This document shows, piece after piece, positions 1-10,136 of a DNA stretch of 24,841 nucleotides. Within the stretch, counting starts at the first letter, position 1, and every line of letters begins with the position of its first letter. The notes under the pieces were generated by a model, which was not told the DNA's origin, ran no database searches, and saw only the letters and a program-made list of their open reading frames with translations. The stretch comes from CAVUAN01 sp963739435 (GTDB taxonomy: Bacteria > Acidobacteriota > Thermoanaerobaculia > UBA5066 > Gp7-AA6). The translations under genes were made by a program, and so were the position numbers. The DNA lies in assembly GCA_963739435.1 (NCBI GenBank), contig CAVUAN010000027.1:1-24841 (forward strand), given 5' to 3'.

Positions 1-2020
1 GGCCGCAAGGGCGCGCCGCGCGTGGCCATGCTCGGCCATGACCTCTGGCGCTACCGCTTCGGCGGCGACCCGTCAATTGTCGGCAAGGCGATCCAGATCG
101 ACGGCGTCCCGACGACGGTCGTGGGAGTTTTGCCGGAGGGGGTTCGATTTCCGGCGGCGGGAACGTTCTTCTACAAGCGTTCGGCGCAACTGTGGATCGC
201 GGCCGATTGGAGCGAGGTCAAGGCTTCGCGCGGCGACGAATTTCTCTGCCTGGTCGCTCGGGCGGCCGCGCACGCGGCGCCCGGGGCAGCGCAGGCGGAC
301 CTCGACTTGATCGCCGCGACCTTCCGAGCCGAGTACCCGAACCGCTACAACCTCTCCCCCCGCTGGTCGCTCTCCGCCATGCCCCTGGCCGACCAGTACG
401 CGGGCAAGACGCGCGCCTCGCTCTTCGCGGTGGCGGGCGCGGTCGGCCTCCTGCTGCTCGTCGCGTGCGCCGACGTGGCCAACCTGCTGCTCGCCCGCGC
501 GGCGAGCCGGCGCCGCGAGTTCGCCGTTCGGATCGCCGTCGGCGCCGACGCGCGGCGGCTGGTTTCGCAGCTTCTGACCGAGAGCCTGCTGCTCTCCTGC
601 GCCGGCGGCGCACTCGGCACGGTGCTGGCGGTGTGGGGCGTCGACCTGCTGGTGCGCCTGGGGCCCGCCGACCTGCCGCGCCTGGCCGAGGCCACCGTCG
701 GAGGCCGTGTCCTCCTCTTCACGGTCGCTCTTTGCGCGGCAGCCGGCATCCTCTTCGGCCTGGCGCCGCTGCGTCAGGCCTTGAACGCCAACGTGTCCTC
801 CGACCTGAAGGGCGCGGGGCTCGACGCCGTCTCGGGCCGCCGGGCCACGCTGGGCAACCTGATCGTCGTCGGCCAGGTCGCGGTCGCCCTCGTCGTGGTG
901 GCGGCTGCCGCCCTGCTGCTCGCGAGCTTCGCGCGTCTGTCGCGGGTCGACCCCGGTTTTCGCTCCCCGGGCGTCTGGACGCTGCAGACGGCGCTCCCCC
1001 GTTCGAAATACGGCGATGCCGGCCAGGCGACGGCGTTCTACAGCCGCTCTGCTCGAGCGCCTCGCCGCGACTCCGGGGATCACGGCGGCCGGCGCCATCG
1101 ACCCCCTTCCGTTTGGCGGCGAAGGATGGTCGGGCACATATGCGATCGACGGCCGGCCCATCGAGCCCACCGACCCCGGACCTCACGCAGCCTATGCAAG
1201 GGTGACTCCCGACTACTTCCGCGCAATGTCGGTCCCGCTCCAGAGTGGCCGATTTTTCCGGGAAAGCGACGCCGGCACGGCACCCCGGGTGGTGATCGTG
1301 GACGAACGCCTCGCACGCCGCGACTGGCCTGGTGAGGATGCTGTCGGCAAGCGGATCCTGATCGGCGGCACCGGCGGAGACTCGGCCGAGGTCGTCGGCG
1401 TGGTGGGCCACGTCCGCTACGCGGCGCTCGAAGAGGAGGGTGAGCCGCAGCTCTATCTGCCCGTCTTCCAGGATCCGGGGTATCGGCTCGGAATCGTCGT
1501 TGCAACCCGCGGAGACTCGATCGCCATGGCAGGAGCCGTGCGCGACGCCGTTCGGGCGCTCGATCCCGACGTGCCCACCGGTTCGCTTCGCCCGATGGAC
1601 GCGCTGATTGCGGCGGCCACATCGCGGCAGCGCTTTCAGCTCACGCTCATCGCCCTCTTTGCGGGGGCGGCGCTGCTGCTGGCGGCAATCGGACTGTCCG
1701 GCGTTCTCGCGCAGATGGTCGCCGCGCGGACCCGCGAGATCGGCATCCGCCGGGCCCTGGGCGCCAGCGGTTCCGATGTGCTCGCGCTCGTGCTCGGCCG
1801 CGGGCTCTCGCTGGCGGGTGCGGGCATCGCGATCGGTCTTGCCGCCGCCTGGGCGACGACCCGCATACTCAAGAGCCTGCTCTTTGGAGTCAGCCCGACC
1901 GACCCGGCCACCTTCGGGACGGTCGCCCTGATTCTCCTCACGGCCGCCGTGCTTGCCGCTCTCGTGCCGGCCTGGAGAGCCCTGCGGGTCCATCCCTTCG
2001 TCGCTCTGCGGCAGGAATGA
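1..2020 (+). CDS. ADOP-type MacB/FtsX ABC transporter permease, 5'-truncated, one frameshift
   Basis: This is the C-terminal ~670 residues of a large inner-membrane permease; the reading frame is already open at base 1. In order it shows part of a MacB periplasmic core domain (LGHDLWRYRFGGDPSIVGK), a first FtsX-like block with membrane segments (AGAVGLLLLVACADVANLLL, then the typical RRREFAVRIAVGA motif), a second periplasmic domain (ITAAGAIDPLPFGGEGWSG) and a second FtsX block (TREIGIRRALGASGSDVLAL) ending in VHPFVALRQE. This duplicated layout is that of acidobacterial duplicated orphan permeases, which are thought to work in efflux or lipid/lipoprotein handling. The frame changes from 1 to 2 near 1047-1050: removing one t in cgctctgctc restores YSRLLERLAA. 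Any partner ATPase would lie outside the window. The NtrC-type regulator downstream is a plausible controller, by analogy with efflux loci of this type. Confidence 0.9.
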
Positions 2021-2045
2021 GCGAGCGCGGTGGTAGATTGAAAAG

Positions 2046-2453
2046 GTGACCGAAACAAAGAAGGACCTGGTCGAGAAGACAGACGAAGAGTGGCGCCGGA
2101 GCCTGACGCCCGAGCAGTACCAGGTGCTGCGGAAGAAGGGGACGGAGCGCGCCTTCTCGGGAAAGCTCTGGGACAACCATGAGCCGGGCGTCTACCGGTG
2201 CGCCGGGTGCGGGCAGGAGCTCTTCGACTCGGAAACGAAGTTCGAGTCCGGGACGGGCTGGCCGAGCTTTTCGAAGCCCGCCTCGCCGGACAGCGTTGCA
2301 ACCGAGGAAGACCGAAGCCTCTTCATGAAGCGCACCGAGGTCCTGTGCGGCCGGTGCGGCGGGCATCTCGGCCACGTCTTCGACGACGGCCCCGACCCCA
2401 CGGGCGAGCGCTATTGCATGAACTCCGCAGCGCTCGACTTCAAACCCAGGTAG
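2046..2453 (+). CDS. msrB: Peptide-methionine (R)-S-oxide reductase MsrB
   Basis: A 135-residue cytoplasmic repair enzyme (no signal peptide seen) that reduces the R-sulfoxide of protein methionine. Full-length family features are visible: the zinc-binding CAGC and CGRC pairs, the FESGTGWPSF motif, the GGHLGHVFDDGPDPTGERYC block, and the catalytic cysteine in RYCMNSAALDF near the C terminus. It starts at a GTG 25 bases after the permease stop; the aaaagg just upstream abuts the start, so the ribosome site is unusual, but no in-frame alternative fits better. It lies between the permease and the two-component genes on the same strand, so it may be co-transcribed with them. That link is inferred from spacing only. 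Confidence 0.96.
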   Translation: MTETKKDLVEKTDEEWRRSLTPEQYQVLRKKGTERAFSGKLWDNHEPGVYRCAGCGQELFDSETKFESGTGWPSFSKPASPDSVATEEDRSLFMKRTEVLCGRCGGHLGHVFDDGPDPTGERYCMNSAALDFKPR

Positions 2454-2470
2454 GAGACCGGCCCCGGTCC

Positions 2471-3845
2471 GTGAAAACGCCAGACACCGCCCGTCCCGAC
2501 CGGGTTCTCGTCGCCGACGACCAGCGCGACGTGCTCGAAGCTCTCCGCCTGCTCTTGAAGAGCGAGGGATTCGTCCTCGAAACCGCCTCCTCCCCCAACG
2601 GCGTCCTCGCGGCCCTCGACGCCTCGGACTTCGACGTCCTCCTCATGGACTTGAACTACGCACGCGACACGACGTCGGGACGCGAAGGGCTCGATCTGCT
2701 CGCCCGCATCCAGGATGCCGACGCTGCCCTGCCGGTCGTCGTCATGACGGCGTGGGGCTCCGTCGAGATCGCGGTCGAAGCGATGCGGCGCGGGGCGCGG
2801 GACTTCGTGCAGAAACCCTGGGACAACACGCGCCTGCTGACGACCCTCCGAACGCAGATTGCGCTGGGCAGGGCGTTGCGCCAGGGCCAGCGGCTCGAGG
2901 CCGAGAACAGGATCCTGCGCCTCGACGGCCAGCCGGCGATGATCGCCGGAGCCGCTTCCATGCGCCCCGTGCTCGACGTGATCGCCCGCGTCGGACCATC
3001 GGACGCCAACGTCCTCATCGCCGGCGAGAACGGCTCGGGCAAGGGCGTCGTCGCCCGCGCCCTCCACGCCGCCTCGCGCCGGTCCGGCCGGGCGCTCGTC
3101 ACGCTGAACGCGGGCGGGGTGTCCGAAGGCGTCTTCGAGAGCGAACTGTTCGGCCACGTAAAAGGCGCTTTCACCGACGCGAAAAGCGACCGCGCGGGCC
3201 GCTTCGAGCTGGCAGACGGCGGCACGCTCTTCCTGGACGAGATTGCCAACATCCCGGCCGAGCCAGCAGGCCAAGCTGCTGCGGGTGCTGGAGACCGGAG
3301 AGTTCGAGCGCCTCGGCTCCTCGCGCACACGCAAAGTGGACGTCCGCATCCTCTCGGCTTCCAACGCGGATCTCCACGCCGAGGTCGCGGCGGGCCGCTT
3401 CCGGCAGGACCTGCTCTTCCGCCTGAACACGATCGAGATCCGGGTGCCTCCGCTGCGCGAGCGGCGCGAGGACATTCCCGTGCTCGCCCAGCACTTCCTG
3501 GCCTCGCATGCCGCGCGCTACCGCAAGAACATCCGGGGCTTCGAGGCCGCCGCTCTCCAGGCCCTGATCGACCACGCCTGGCCCGGCAACGTGCGCGAGC
3601 TCGACCACGCCGTCGAGCGCGCCGTGCTCATGACGCAGAACGACACGATAAGACCCGGCGATCTCTCGCTGCGCCGCCCGGCCGACGGCGAGCCCCGCCT
3701 CGACGACATGAGCCTCGAGGACGTCGAGGACATGCTCGTGCAGAAAGCCATGGCCCGCTGCGACGGAAACGTCAGCGCCGCGGCCAAGGCACTGGGACTG
3801 TCGCGCAGCGCCCTCTACCGGCGCCTCGAACGGCTCGGGCGGTGA
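2471..3845 (+). CDS. NtrC-family sigma-54-dependent response regulator, one frameshift
   Basis: Restored length is 457 residues. Receiver domain (~10-125): acidic pocket VADDQ, phospho-acceptor Asp in LLMDLNYARDTTSG, conserved Thr in VVMTAWGS and Lys in FVQKPWDN. AAA+ domain (~155-390): Walker A GENGSGKG, sigma-54 contact loop GAFTDA in place of the usual GAFTGA, Walker B GTLFLDEIAN, and RFRQDLLFRLN carrying the arginine-finger region. C-terminal Fis-type helix-turn-helix: GNVSAAAKALGLSRSALYRR. The frame breaks at 3263-3264, where removing one c restores IPAEQQAKLLRVLE. Start GTG 2471 has GGAG about 13 bases upstream and leads directly into the receiver fold. The stop overlaps the kinase start (GTGA), so the two form a cognate pair. 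It should activate sigma-54 promoters, but no convincing -24/-12 element was found in the window. Confidence 0.93.
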
Positions 3846-5204
3846 GCCGCCTCACGCACGACCGCCGCGTCCTGCTCTACGCCCTGCTGGCCGCCCTGCC
3901 GGCCGTCCTCGTCGCTCTCGTTCTCCTCTGGGGCCCGTCGGTGACGCCGAAGGTGCGCTGGACGTTCTCCTCGCTCGTCGTTCTCTGGTGGCTCGGCTGC
4001 GCCTACGCGCTGCGCGAGCGCGTCGTCATCCCGCTGCAGACGGTCTCCAACCTGCTCGCCGCCATGCGCGAGGAAGACTTCTCGATCCGCGCGCGGGGAT
4101 CGAGCCCCGACGATCCGCTGGGCGAGGTGCTCCTGGAGGTCAATGCTCTCGCCTCGACACTCCGGCACCAGCGCCTGGGAGCCCTCGAGGCCACTGCCCT
4201 GTTGTCCAAGGTCATGGGGGAGATCGACGTCGCCGTCTTCGCGTTCGACGACGCGGGGCTCCTCAAGCTCACGAACCGCTTCGGCGAAAAACTGCTCGGA
4301 CAGGCCGAGCCGCGCCTCCTGAACCGAAGCGCCGCGGAGCTGGGCCTCGCCGCCTGTCTCGAGGGCCCGACACCCCGTCTGCTCGACGCGACCTTCGGGG
4401 TGACGACCGGCCGCTGGGAGGTGCGCACGAGCACGTTCCGGCAGGGAGGGCTCCCGCACCGCCTCCTCGTTCTGACCGACGTGTCACGGCCCCTGCGGGA
4501 GGAAGAGCGCCTGGCCTGGCAGCGGTTGATCCGCGTGCTCGGGCACGAGATCAACAACTCGCTCGCGCCGATTCGCTCGATCGCCGGCAGCCTCGAGCGC
4601 GTGATCGCTCCGGAGGTCCCGCCTTCCGACTGGCGCGACGACGTGCGGCGCGGCCTGACGGTCATCTCCTCCCGCGCCGAGGCGCTCTCCCGCTTCACGG
4701 GCGCCTACGCCAAGCTCGCTCGCCTGCCGGCCCCGCAGCTTTGCGCCGGTCGATGCCGGCGCACTCGTGCGCCGCGTGGCCGGGCTCGAGACTCGGGTCG
4801 CCGTACGCGTCACGCTGGGCCCCGATGCCGCCCTCTCGGCGGACGCGGACCAGATCGAGCAGCTCTTGATCAACCTCGTTCGCAACGCCGCCGACGCGGC
4901 CCTCGAGACGGACGGCGCCGTCGAGGCCGGCTGGAGGGCGGCGGCGGGAGGACGCGGCCGGATCGAGATCTGGATCTCGGACGAGGGCCCGGGACTCGCC
5001 TCGACGTCGAACCTCTTCGTGCCGTTCTTCACCACGAAGCCCGGCGGGTCCGGCATCGGCCTCGTTCTCTCGCGGCAGATCGCCGAGGCCCATGGCGGTT
5101 CGCTCTCGCTCGAGAACCGCCAGGACCGGCCCGGCTGCATCGCGCGCCTGACGCTTCCCACCGCTGCAACTCCCGCGACGGGGAGCCGTAGCAACACGCA
5201 ATGA
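3842..5204 (+). CDS. Membrane sensor histidine kinase (NtrB-like), one frameshift
   Basis: Restored length is 453 residues. Two transmembrane helices (~8-28 and ~36-56) are separated by only a few residues, so there is essentially no periplasmic sensor domain. A HAMP-like segment follows (IPLQTVSNLLAAMREEDFSI), then a PAS-like domain (~120-220), the phospho-acceptor H-box RVLGHEINNSLAPIRS, and the ATPase boxes QLLINLVRNAADAA (N), ISDEGPGLA (G1), PFFTTKPGGSGIGL (F/G2) and EAHGGSLSLENR. The frame breaks at 4740-4742 (cagcttt): one t fewer restores PAPQLAPVDAGALVRRVAGL. Its GTG start overlaps the regulator stop and its TGA overlaps the next gene's ATG, so translation is probably coupled. The signal is likely membrane-borne or cytoplasmic; this is an inference from topology. 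Confidence 0.92.
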
Positions 5205-7355
5205 GCGTCGAGCGGGCCCGCGCGTCGTCCGGACGGAACGGGCGCTCGTCCTTCGCTTTCGGACTTTCGTCTGGCGGGCCGGCTGGTCAAGCCGGCGCAG
5301 AACCGTCTCGTCGCGGCGGACGCGACCGTCCAGCTCGAGCCCAAGGTCATGCAGGTTCTCTTGCGCCTGGCCGAACAGCCGGGCGAGGTCGTCACGAAGG
5401 AGGAGCTTTTCCGGGACGTTTGGGACGGGGCCTTCGTCACCGAGGACGTCCTGACGCGCGCCGTCGGCGAGCTGCGCCGCGCCTTCGAGGACGACGCCGC
5501 CCGGCCCCGCGTCATCGAGACGATCCGCAAGTCGGGCTACCGTCTGGTCGCCGGAGTCGAGCCCGCGTCACAACCGGCCGAGGTGACGGTACCCGAGATG
5601 GCTCGGCCCGTAGCGCGCCGGGTGCCGCAGGCCGCGAGCCTTCGCCGCGGCGGCCGCTTTTCTCGTCCTGGCCGTCACCCTCGGCGTCCTGGCCTTCGCG
5701 CGCAGCCGCGCCACCGCGCCGGGCCCGATGCGCGTGCGGCCGGTGACGAGCCTGCCCGGCAACGAGCGCGATCCGGCCGTCTCTCCCGACGGCACGCGTG
5801 TCGCCTTCGCCTGGAACGGCGGCTCGGGAGACGACTACAGCCTCTACGTGCAGCTCATCGACGGAGGGCCGCCGCTGCGCCTGACGCGAGAACCCGGAGT
5901 CGAGGACCGCGTGCCGGCGTGGTCTCCCGACGGCCAGCAACTGGCCTTCACACGGGCGACGGCCGCCGATTGCCGGATCCTGCTCGTCTCGGCCTTGGGC
6001 GGCGCCGAGCGTCCGATCGCTCCCTGCGGCGATCGGGACTACCGACGCCTCGCCTGGTCCCCCGACGGAAAGTGGCTCGCTCTCTCCCGGCGCGACAAGG
6101 GCGGACCACTCGCCGTCGAGCTCCTCTCGCTCGAGACGCTCGAGCGGCGGCGTGTCACGCATCCGCCCGCGACGATCCTCGGCGACAGCTCCGCTGCCTT
6201 CTCGCCCGACGGCGGCACGATTGCCTTCACGCGCAACATCACGGAGGGCGTGGACGATCTCTACCGCGTCTCCGTCTCGGGCGGCGAGCCGACACGCCTG
6301 ACGTTCGACAACCGCGACACGATGGGATCCTCGTGGTCCGAGGATGGAAAGAGCCTCGTCTTCTCCTCGAGCCGGGCGGGCATCTACAGCCTCTGGCGCG
6401 TCTCGGCTCGTCAGGAGGCGAGCCCACGTGGGTCGCTGGAGGCGGCATCAAGATGAAACACCCTTCGACCGCGCGCGCGAAGAACGCCGTCGCATTCGAG
6501 AACTGGCTCTACGAGGTCAATCTCTGGCGCGTTCCGGCGCGCCCCGGCGCCGGGGCCGCGGCGGCAATCCGCTTGACGGAGGCCAACGACGAATGGAACT
6601 TCGAGCCTTCCGTCTCCCCGGACGGCAGCCGCGTCGCGTTCGTCTCGACGCGCTCCGGCAGCCCGGAGATCTGGGTGACCGGCCGCGACGGCGGGACGGC
6701 GGCAAAACTCACGTCCTTCGGGGGCGCCCGCATGGAGACGCCTCGCTGGTCGCCGGACGGCCGCCGCCTGGTCTTTTCCGCCAGGCGCGACACTCGCGCC
6801 GACCTCTGGATCGTGGAGGCCGCCGGAGGAGTGCCGGACCGCGTGACGGCAGGCCCGGCCGACGCAGTGGCCCCTTCCTGGTCGCACGACGGGCAGTCGA
6901 TCTACTTCGCCTCGCGGCGCACCGGCACCTGGCAGGTCTGGAGACTGCGCCTGTCCGACCGCACTGAGGCCGCTGTCACGCACGGCGGCGGATACGCGGC
7001 GAGGGAATCGCCCGATGGGGGCGCCCTCTACTTCACGCGGCCCGACGCGCCGGGCATCTGGCGGCAGGAACCGGACGGCAGCCCGGCCTCCCGCGTCTTG
7101 GCGTCGCTGCCGCCGGAGGATTGGGCAAACTGGGAGGTCGGGTCAGACGGCCTGTACTTTCGCGAGCTGTGCGCCGAGCACAAGGAGCCCTCCGTCGTCT
7201 TTCTCGCGTTCGGGTCCTCGCAGCCCGTGCACCTCGCACCGCTGCCCGAACAGGGCTGGTCGGGGTTCTCGGTCGCGCCCGACGGGTCCTGGATCGTCTA
7301 TCCGCGCGTCGACCGCCACACCTGCGACATCCGCCTCATCGAAAACGCTCCTTAG
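5201..7355 (+). CDS. Winged-helix / transmembrane / PD40 beta-propeller one-component regulator, three frameshifts
   Basis: Restored length is 717 residues. It has an N-terminal OmpR/CadC-type winged helix (~20-115; LEPKVMQVLLRLAEQPGEVV, RVIETIRKSGYRL), one transmembrane helix (AAAAAFLVLAVTLGVLAF near 5641-5700), then a long periplasmic propeller of PD40/TolB-like repeats with xxxSPDGxxxAF cores (for example VPAWSPDGQQLAF, FEPSVSPDGSRVAF, TPRWSPDGRRLVF). There is no receiver domain. This ToxR/CadC-like layout suggests that the propeller senses a ligand or partner and the DNA-binding domain acts from the membrane. Break points: just after the ATG (one extra base near 5204-5210; a single deletion gives MSSSGPARRPDG), within 5611-5640 (one extra base, probably in cggg), and near 6405-6412 (one base missing or two extra). 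The ATG overlaps the kinase stop (ATGA). Target genes are unknown. Confidence 0.85.
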
Positions 7356-9539
7356 GTGCTGCGTGGAGGGCCCGAATCGGACAACTCCGCGGCGGAAAGC
7401 GGTAGAGAGCGTACCCTTCGGCCGGTCGCCGCGAAGATGGCGTTGCAGACGGCCGGAACGGCCGGAGGCACAGGCTGCTCGCCGGCGCCCGAGGGGCGCT
7501 CGGTGTTGCGAATGACGTGGATATCGATTGCCGGCGTCTCGTCGAGGCGAAGCACCGGGTAGTCGCGGAACGTGTGCTGCTGGACCCGTCCGTTCTCGAA
7601 AGTGATCTGAGTTCTCAGCTGCGACAACCCCCAGACGATGCCGCTCTCCATCTGCCCTTCGAGGCCGAGCAGGTTGACGACCTGGCCGCAGTCGACGGCG
7701 CAGACGATCCGGTGCACGCGCACATCGCCGTCCTTGCCGACGGAGACCTCCGCCGCCTGCGCCATGTGCGTGCGGCCGTGGTACACGTTGGCCGCGATTC
7801 CCCGGCCCAACCGGCGGCCCGAGACGGCCGGCAATGGCCCGCCCCAGCCCGCTTTCGCGGCGGCGAGCTCGATGACGGCGGCCAGTCGGTCCCGCTGGAT
7901 CGCGTAGGACCCGATCTTCAAGGGGTTCGGCCCCTTCAGGAGAGCGAGACGGAGGCGCACGGGATCGCGCCCAGCTGCCGCCGCGATCTCATCCAGGAAC
8001 GACTCGCGGGCGAAGACCGACGTCGGGTAGGCCACGGAGCGCCAGGCGCCCGTGGGGACCGGGGACTTCGCCGGAGCTTTCACCGAGGCGAAGTTGGCGA
8101 ACTCGTAGGGCGTGTCGTAGACACCCCACGGGTTTTCGTCGTCGGGGTCGGCGCTGTCCGGCGCGAACGGCCCGAACATCGTCAGGTGGAAATCCGTCAC
8201 CTTGTGCGACCAGGCGACGACGTCGCCCGCCGCGTCGAGGCCGGCTCGCATCTCGTTCAAGGATGCCGGCTGATACCGGTCGTTCTCGAAGTCGTCGCGC
8301 CGCGACCACACGACCTGGACCGGTTTTCCGATCGCCTTCGAGAGCTCGACCGCCTCGGGCACGTAGTCGTAGTCGAGGCGCCTCCCGAAGCCTCCCCCCA
8401 GAAGCGGGACGTGCAGCGTCACGGACTCGAGCGGGATGCCGAGGAGCTTCGCGGCCGCGGCCTGGGCCTCGTTGGGACACTGGGTCCCGACGCGGATCTC
8501 GCATCGCCCGTCCGCGACGTCGGCGAAACAGTTCATCGGCTCGACGGGCGCGTGGGCCTGGAAGGAATAGCGGTAGGTGGCTTCCAGACGGCGCGCGGCG
8601 CCGGCGAACGCCTTCGCGAAGTCACCCTGCGAGCGCGTCACGCGGCCGCCCCGGCCCGCTTCCTCGAGGCGTTTCCAGTAGGTCTCGGTGGAGTCGCCGT
8701 GGTTTACGCCTTCGTCCCACACCGACCTCGAGCGCGTCTTTCCCGCAGAGAGCGGCCCATGTGTTGTCGGCCACGACGGCGATTCCCGTCGAGAGGCGCA
8801 CGACGTCGCGCACGCCGCGGACGGCCTTCGCTTTCGATGCTTCAAACGAGACGGCCTTGCCCCATGGCACGGGCGAACGCGCGATGGCTGCGACGAGGGC
8901 GCCCGGCGGCCGCGCGTCGAGGCCGTAGACCGCGGCGCCCGTGACGATCGCCGGGCCGTCCACCCGCTTGACCCGCGTGCCGAGCAGGCGGAAGTCTTTC
9001 GGGTCCTTCAGCGGCGGCTCAGTCGGAACCGGCAGCTTCGCTGCGATCGCGACGAGCTCGCCGTATCCGGCGCGGCGGCCCGTTCGGGCGTGCAGGACAG
9101 CCGCGTTCTCCGCCCGGCACTCGTCAATCGGCACACCCCATGTCCTCGCCGCCGCCTCCCGCAGCATCTCCCGGGCGGCGGCCCCGGCCTTGCGCAGCGC
9201 CAGCCAGTAGTCCGAGACGCTCGAGGAGCCGCTCGTTCGCATGCCGGGATATTTCGCGCCGGGGGTCGCATGGACGATCGTTATCTTCGACCAGTCGGCC
9301 TCGAGCTCTTCGGCCAGGATCATGGCGAGCGAGGTGCGCGCGCCCTGCCCCATCTCCGAGCGCGCGGTGACGAGCGTGACCTTGCCGCCGGCGTCGATCG
9401 AGAGCCACTTGTTGGGCGCAAACGGCTCAACGCGAGCTCCCGCCTTCGGCTGCTCGCCCGACAGCACGGGCACGCGCAGAACGAGCGCCGCGCCGGAAAT
9501 GGCGCTCAACTTGAGAAAATCGCGGCGCGATCGGCTCAT
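7352..9539 (-). CDS. Molybdopterin-binding large subunit of isoquinoline-1-oxidoreductase-like dehydrogenase, Tat-exported, one frameshift
   Basis: Restored length is 728 residues, normal for the IorB/aldehyde-oxidase-like large subunits of the xanthine oxidase family. It begins with a twin-arginine signal (MSRSRRDFLKLSAISGAALV), so the folded cofactor-loaded enzyme probably acts in the periplasm. Family blocks seen: EMGQGARTSLAMILAEELEA, the cofactor-contact segment LLGGGFGRRLDYDYV, PTGAWRSVAYP, and the C-terminal GAGEQPVPPAVPAVCNAIF containing the expected catalytic Glu. The frame breaks at plus-strand 8722-8723: one base fewer restores KDALEVVWDEGVNHG. The ATG at 9539 has a strong GGAAGGAGG upstream. 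Its stop interlocks with the stop of the convergent PD40 gene (shared ttag). The substrate is unknown; a heterocycle or aldehyde hydroxylation is expected from the family. Confidence 0.92.
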
Positions 9540-10037
9540 GACCTGCCTCCTTCCGCCTCGGCCGGCTTCGGCGGACGCGACGCGCATCGCCGCAGCCCGG
9601 TGGACGGCCCGGCGGATCCGCGGGTAGCTGCCGCACCGGCAGACGTGGTCGGCAAAGACACGGTCCACGTCGGCGTCCGAAGGCCGGGGCTTCTCCACGA
9701 GCAGGGCGGCCGCTTCGAGGATCATCCCGGGCTGGCAGTAGCCGCACTGGGCGACGTCCTCCTCGAGCCAGGCCCGCTGGCATGGGTGGCCGCCGCCGGC
9801 CGAAAGCCCCTCGATCGTCGTGATGCGCCGGCCGACGGCCTCCTGGACGGGGAGCTGGCACGATCGCACGGCCTTCCTGCCGTCGAGCACCGTGCACGCC
9901 CCGCAGGCCCCGACCCCGCATCCGTACTTGGTCCCGGTCAGCCTCAAGCCGTCGCGCAGGACCCAGAGCAGCGGCGTGTCGATGACGGCCTCCACCTCGC
10001 GGTCCCGCCCGTTGATCGAAAGCCGGAATCTCGGCAT
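9536..10037 (-). CDS. 2Fe-2S small subunit of isoquinoline-1-oxidoreductase-like dehydrogenase
   Basis: About 166 residues. It carries the plant-type 2Fe-2S motif (GCGVGACGACTVLDG with a later C in VRSCQLPV) and the second cluster (CGYCQPGM ... CRCGSYPRIRRAVHRAA), as in IorA/CoxS-type subunits that pass electrons from the molybdenum site to an external acceptor. The start at 10037 is chosen because AGGAGG lies just upstream; an ATG at 10058 sits before that site. As read, the frame has no stop and runs straight into the large subunit. Deleting one base in the stretch around 9550-9580 gives an ending in EGGRS and a TGA overlapping the large-subunit ATG (ATGA), so the apparent fusion is probably an indel. 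No FAD subunit is present, as is usual for two-subunit members of this family. Confidence 0.92.
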
Positions 10038-10136
10038 GGGCTCCTCCTGTCCCTTCATACGTCAGAAGGCGCCTGATGATTCCGAGGTCTCTCCGAGGGT
10101 TTGCCGAGGGCGGAGGGGGATGGCTCGCGCGAAGTC

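Noticed and set aside
719..2176. Long minus-strand open frame (485 codons) opposite the permease
   Set aside because: It is antisense to a clear FtsX/MacB protein, is rich in Arg/Gly/Ala as expected for GC-rich shadow frames, and has no recognisable domain.
3255..3270. Programmed ribosomal frameshifting in the response regulator or kinase
   Set aside because: No slippery heptamer or downstream stimulatory structure is evident at the break, and similar single-base shifts occur in many unrelated genes.
7517..10076. Long plus-strand open frames opposite the dehydrogenase genes
   Set aside because: The minus strand carries unmistakable molybdopterin and 2Fe-2S motifs; the plus frames have no domain, signal or ribosome site.
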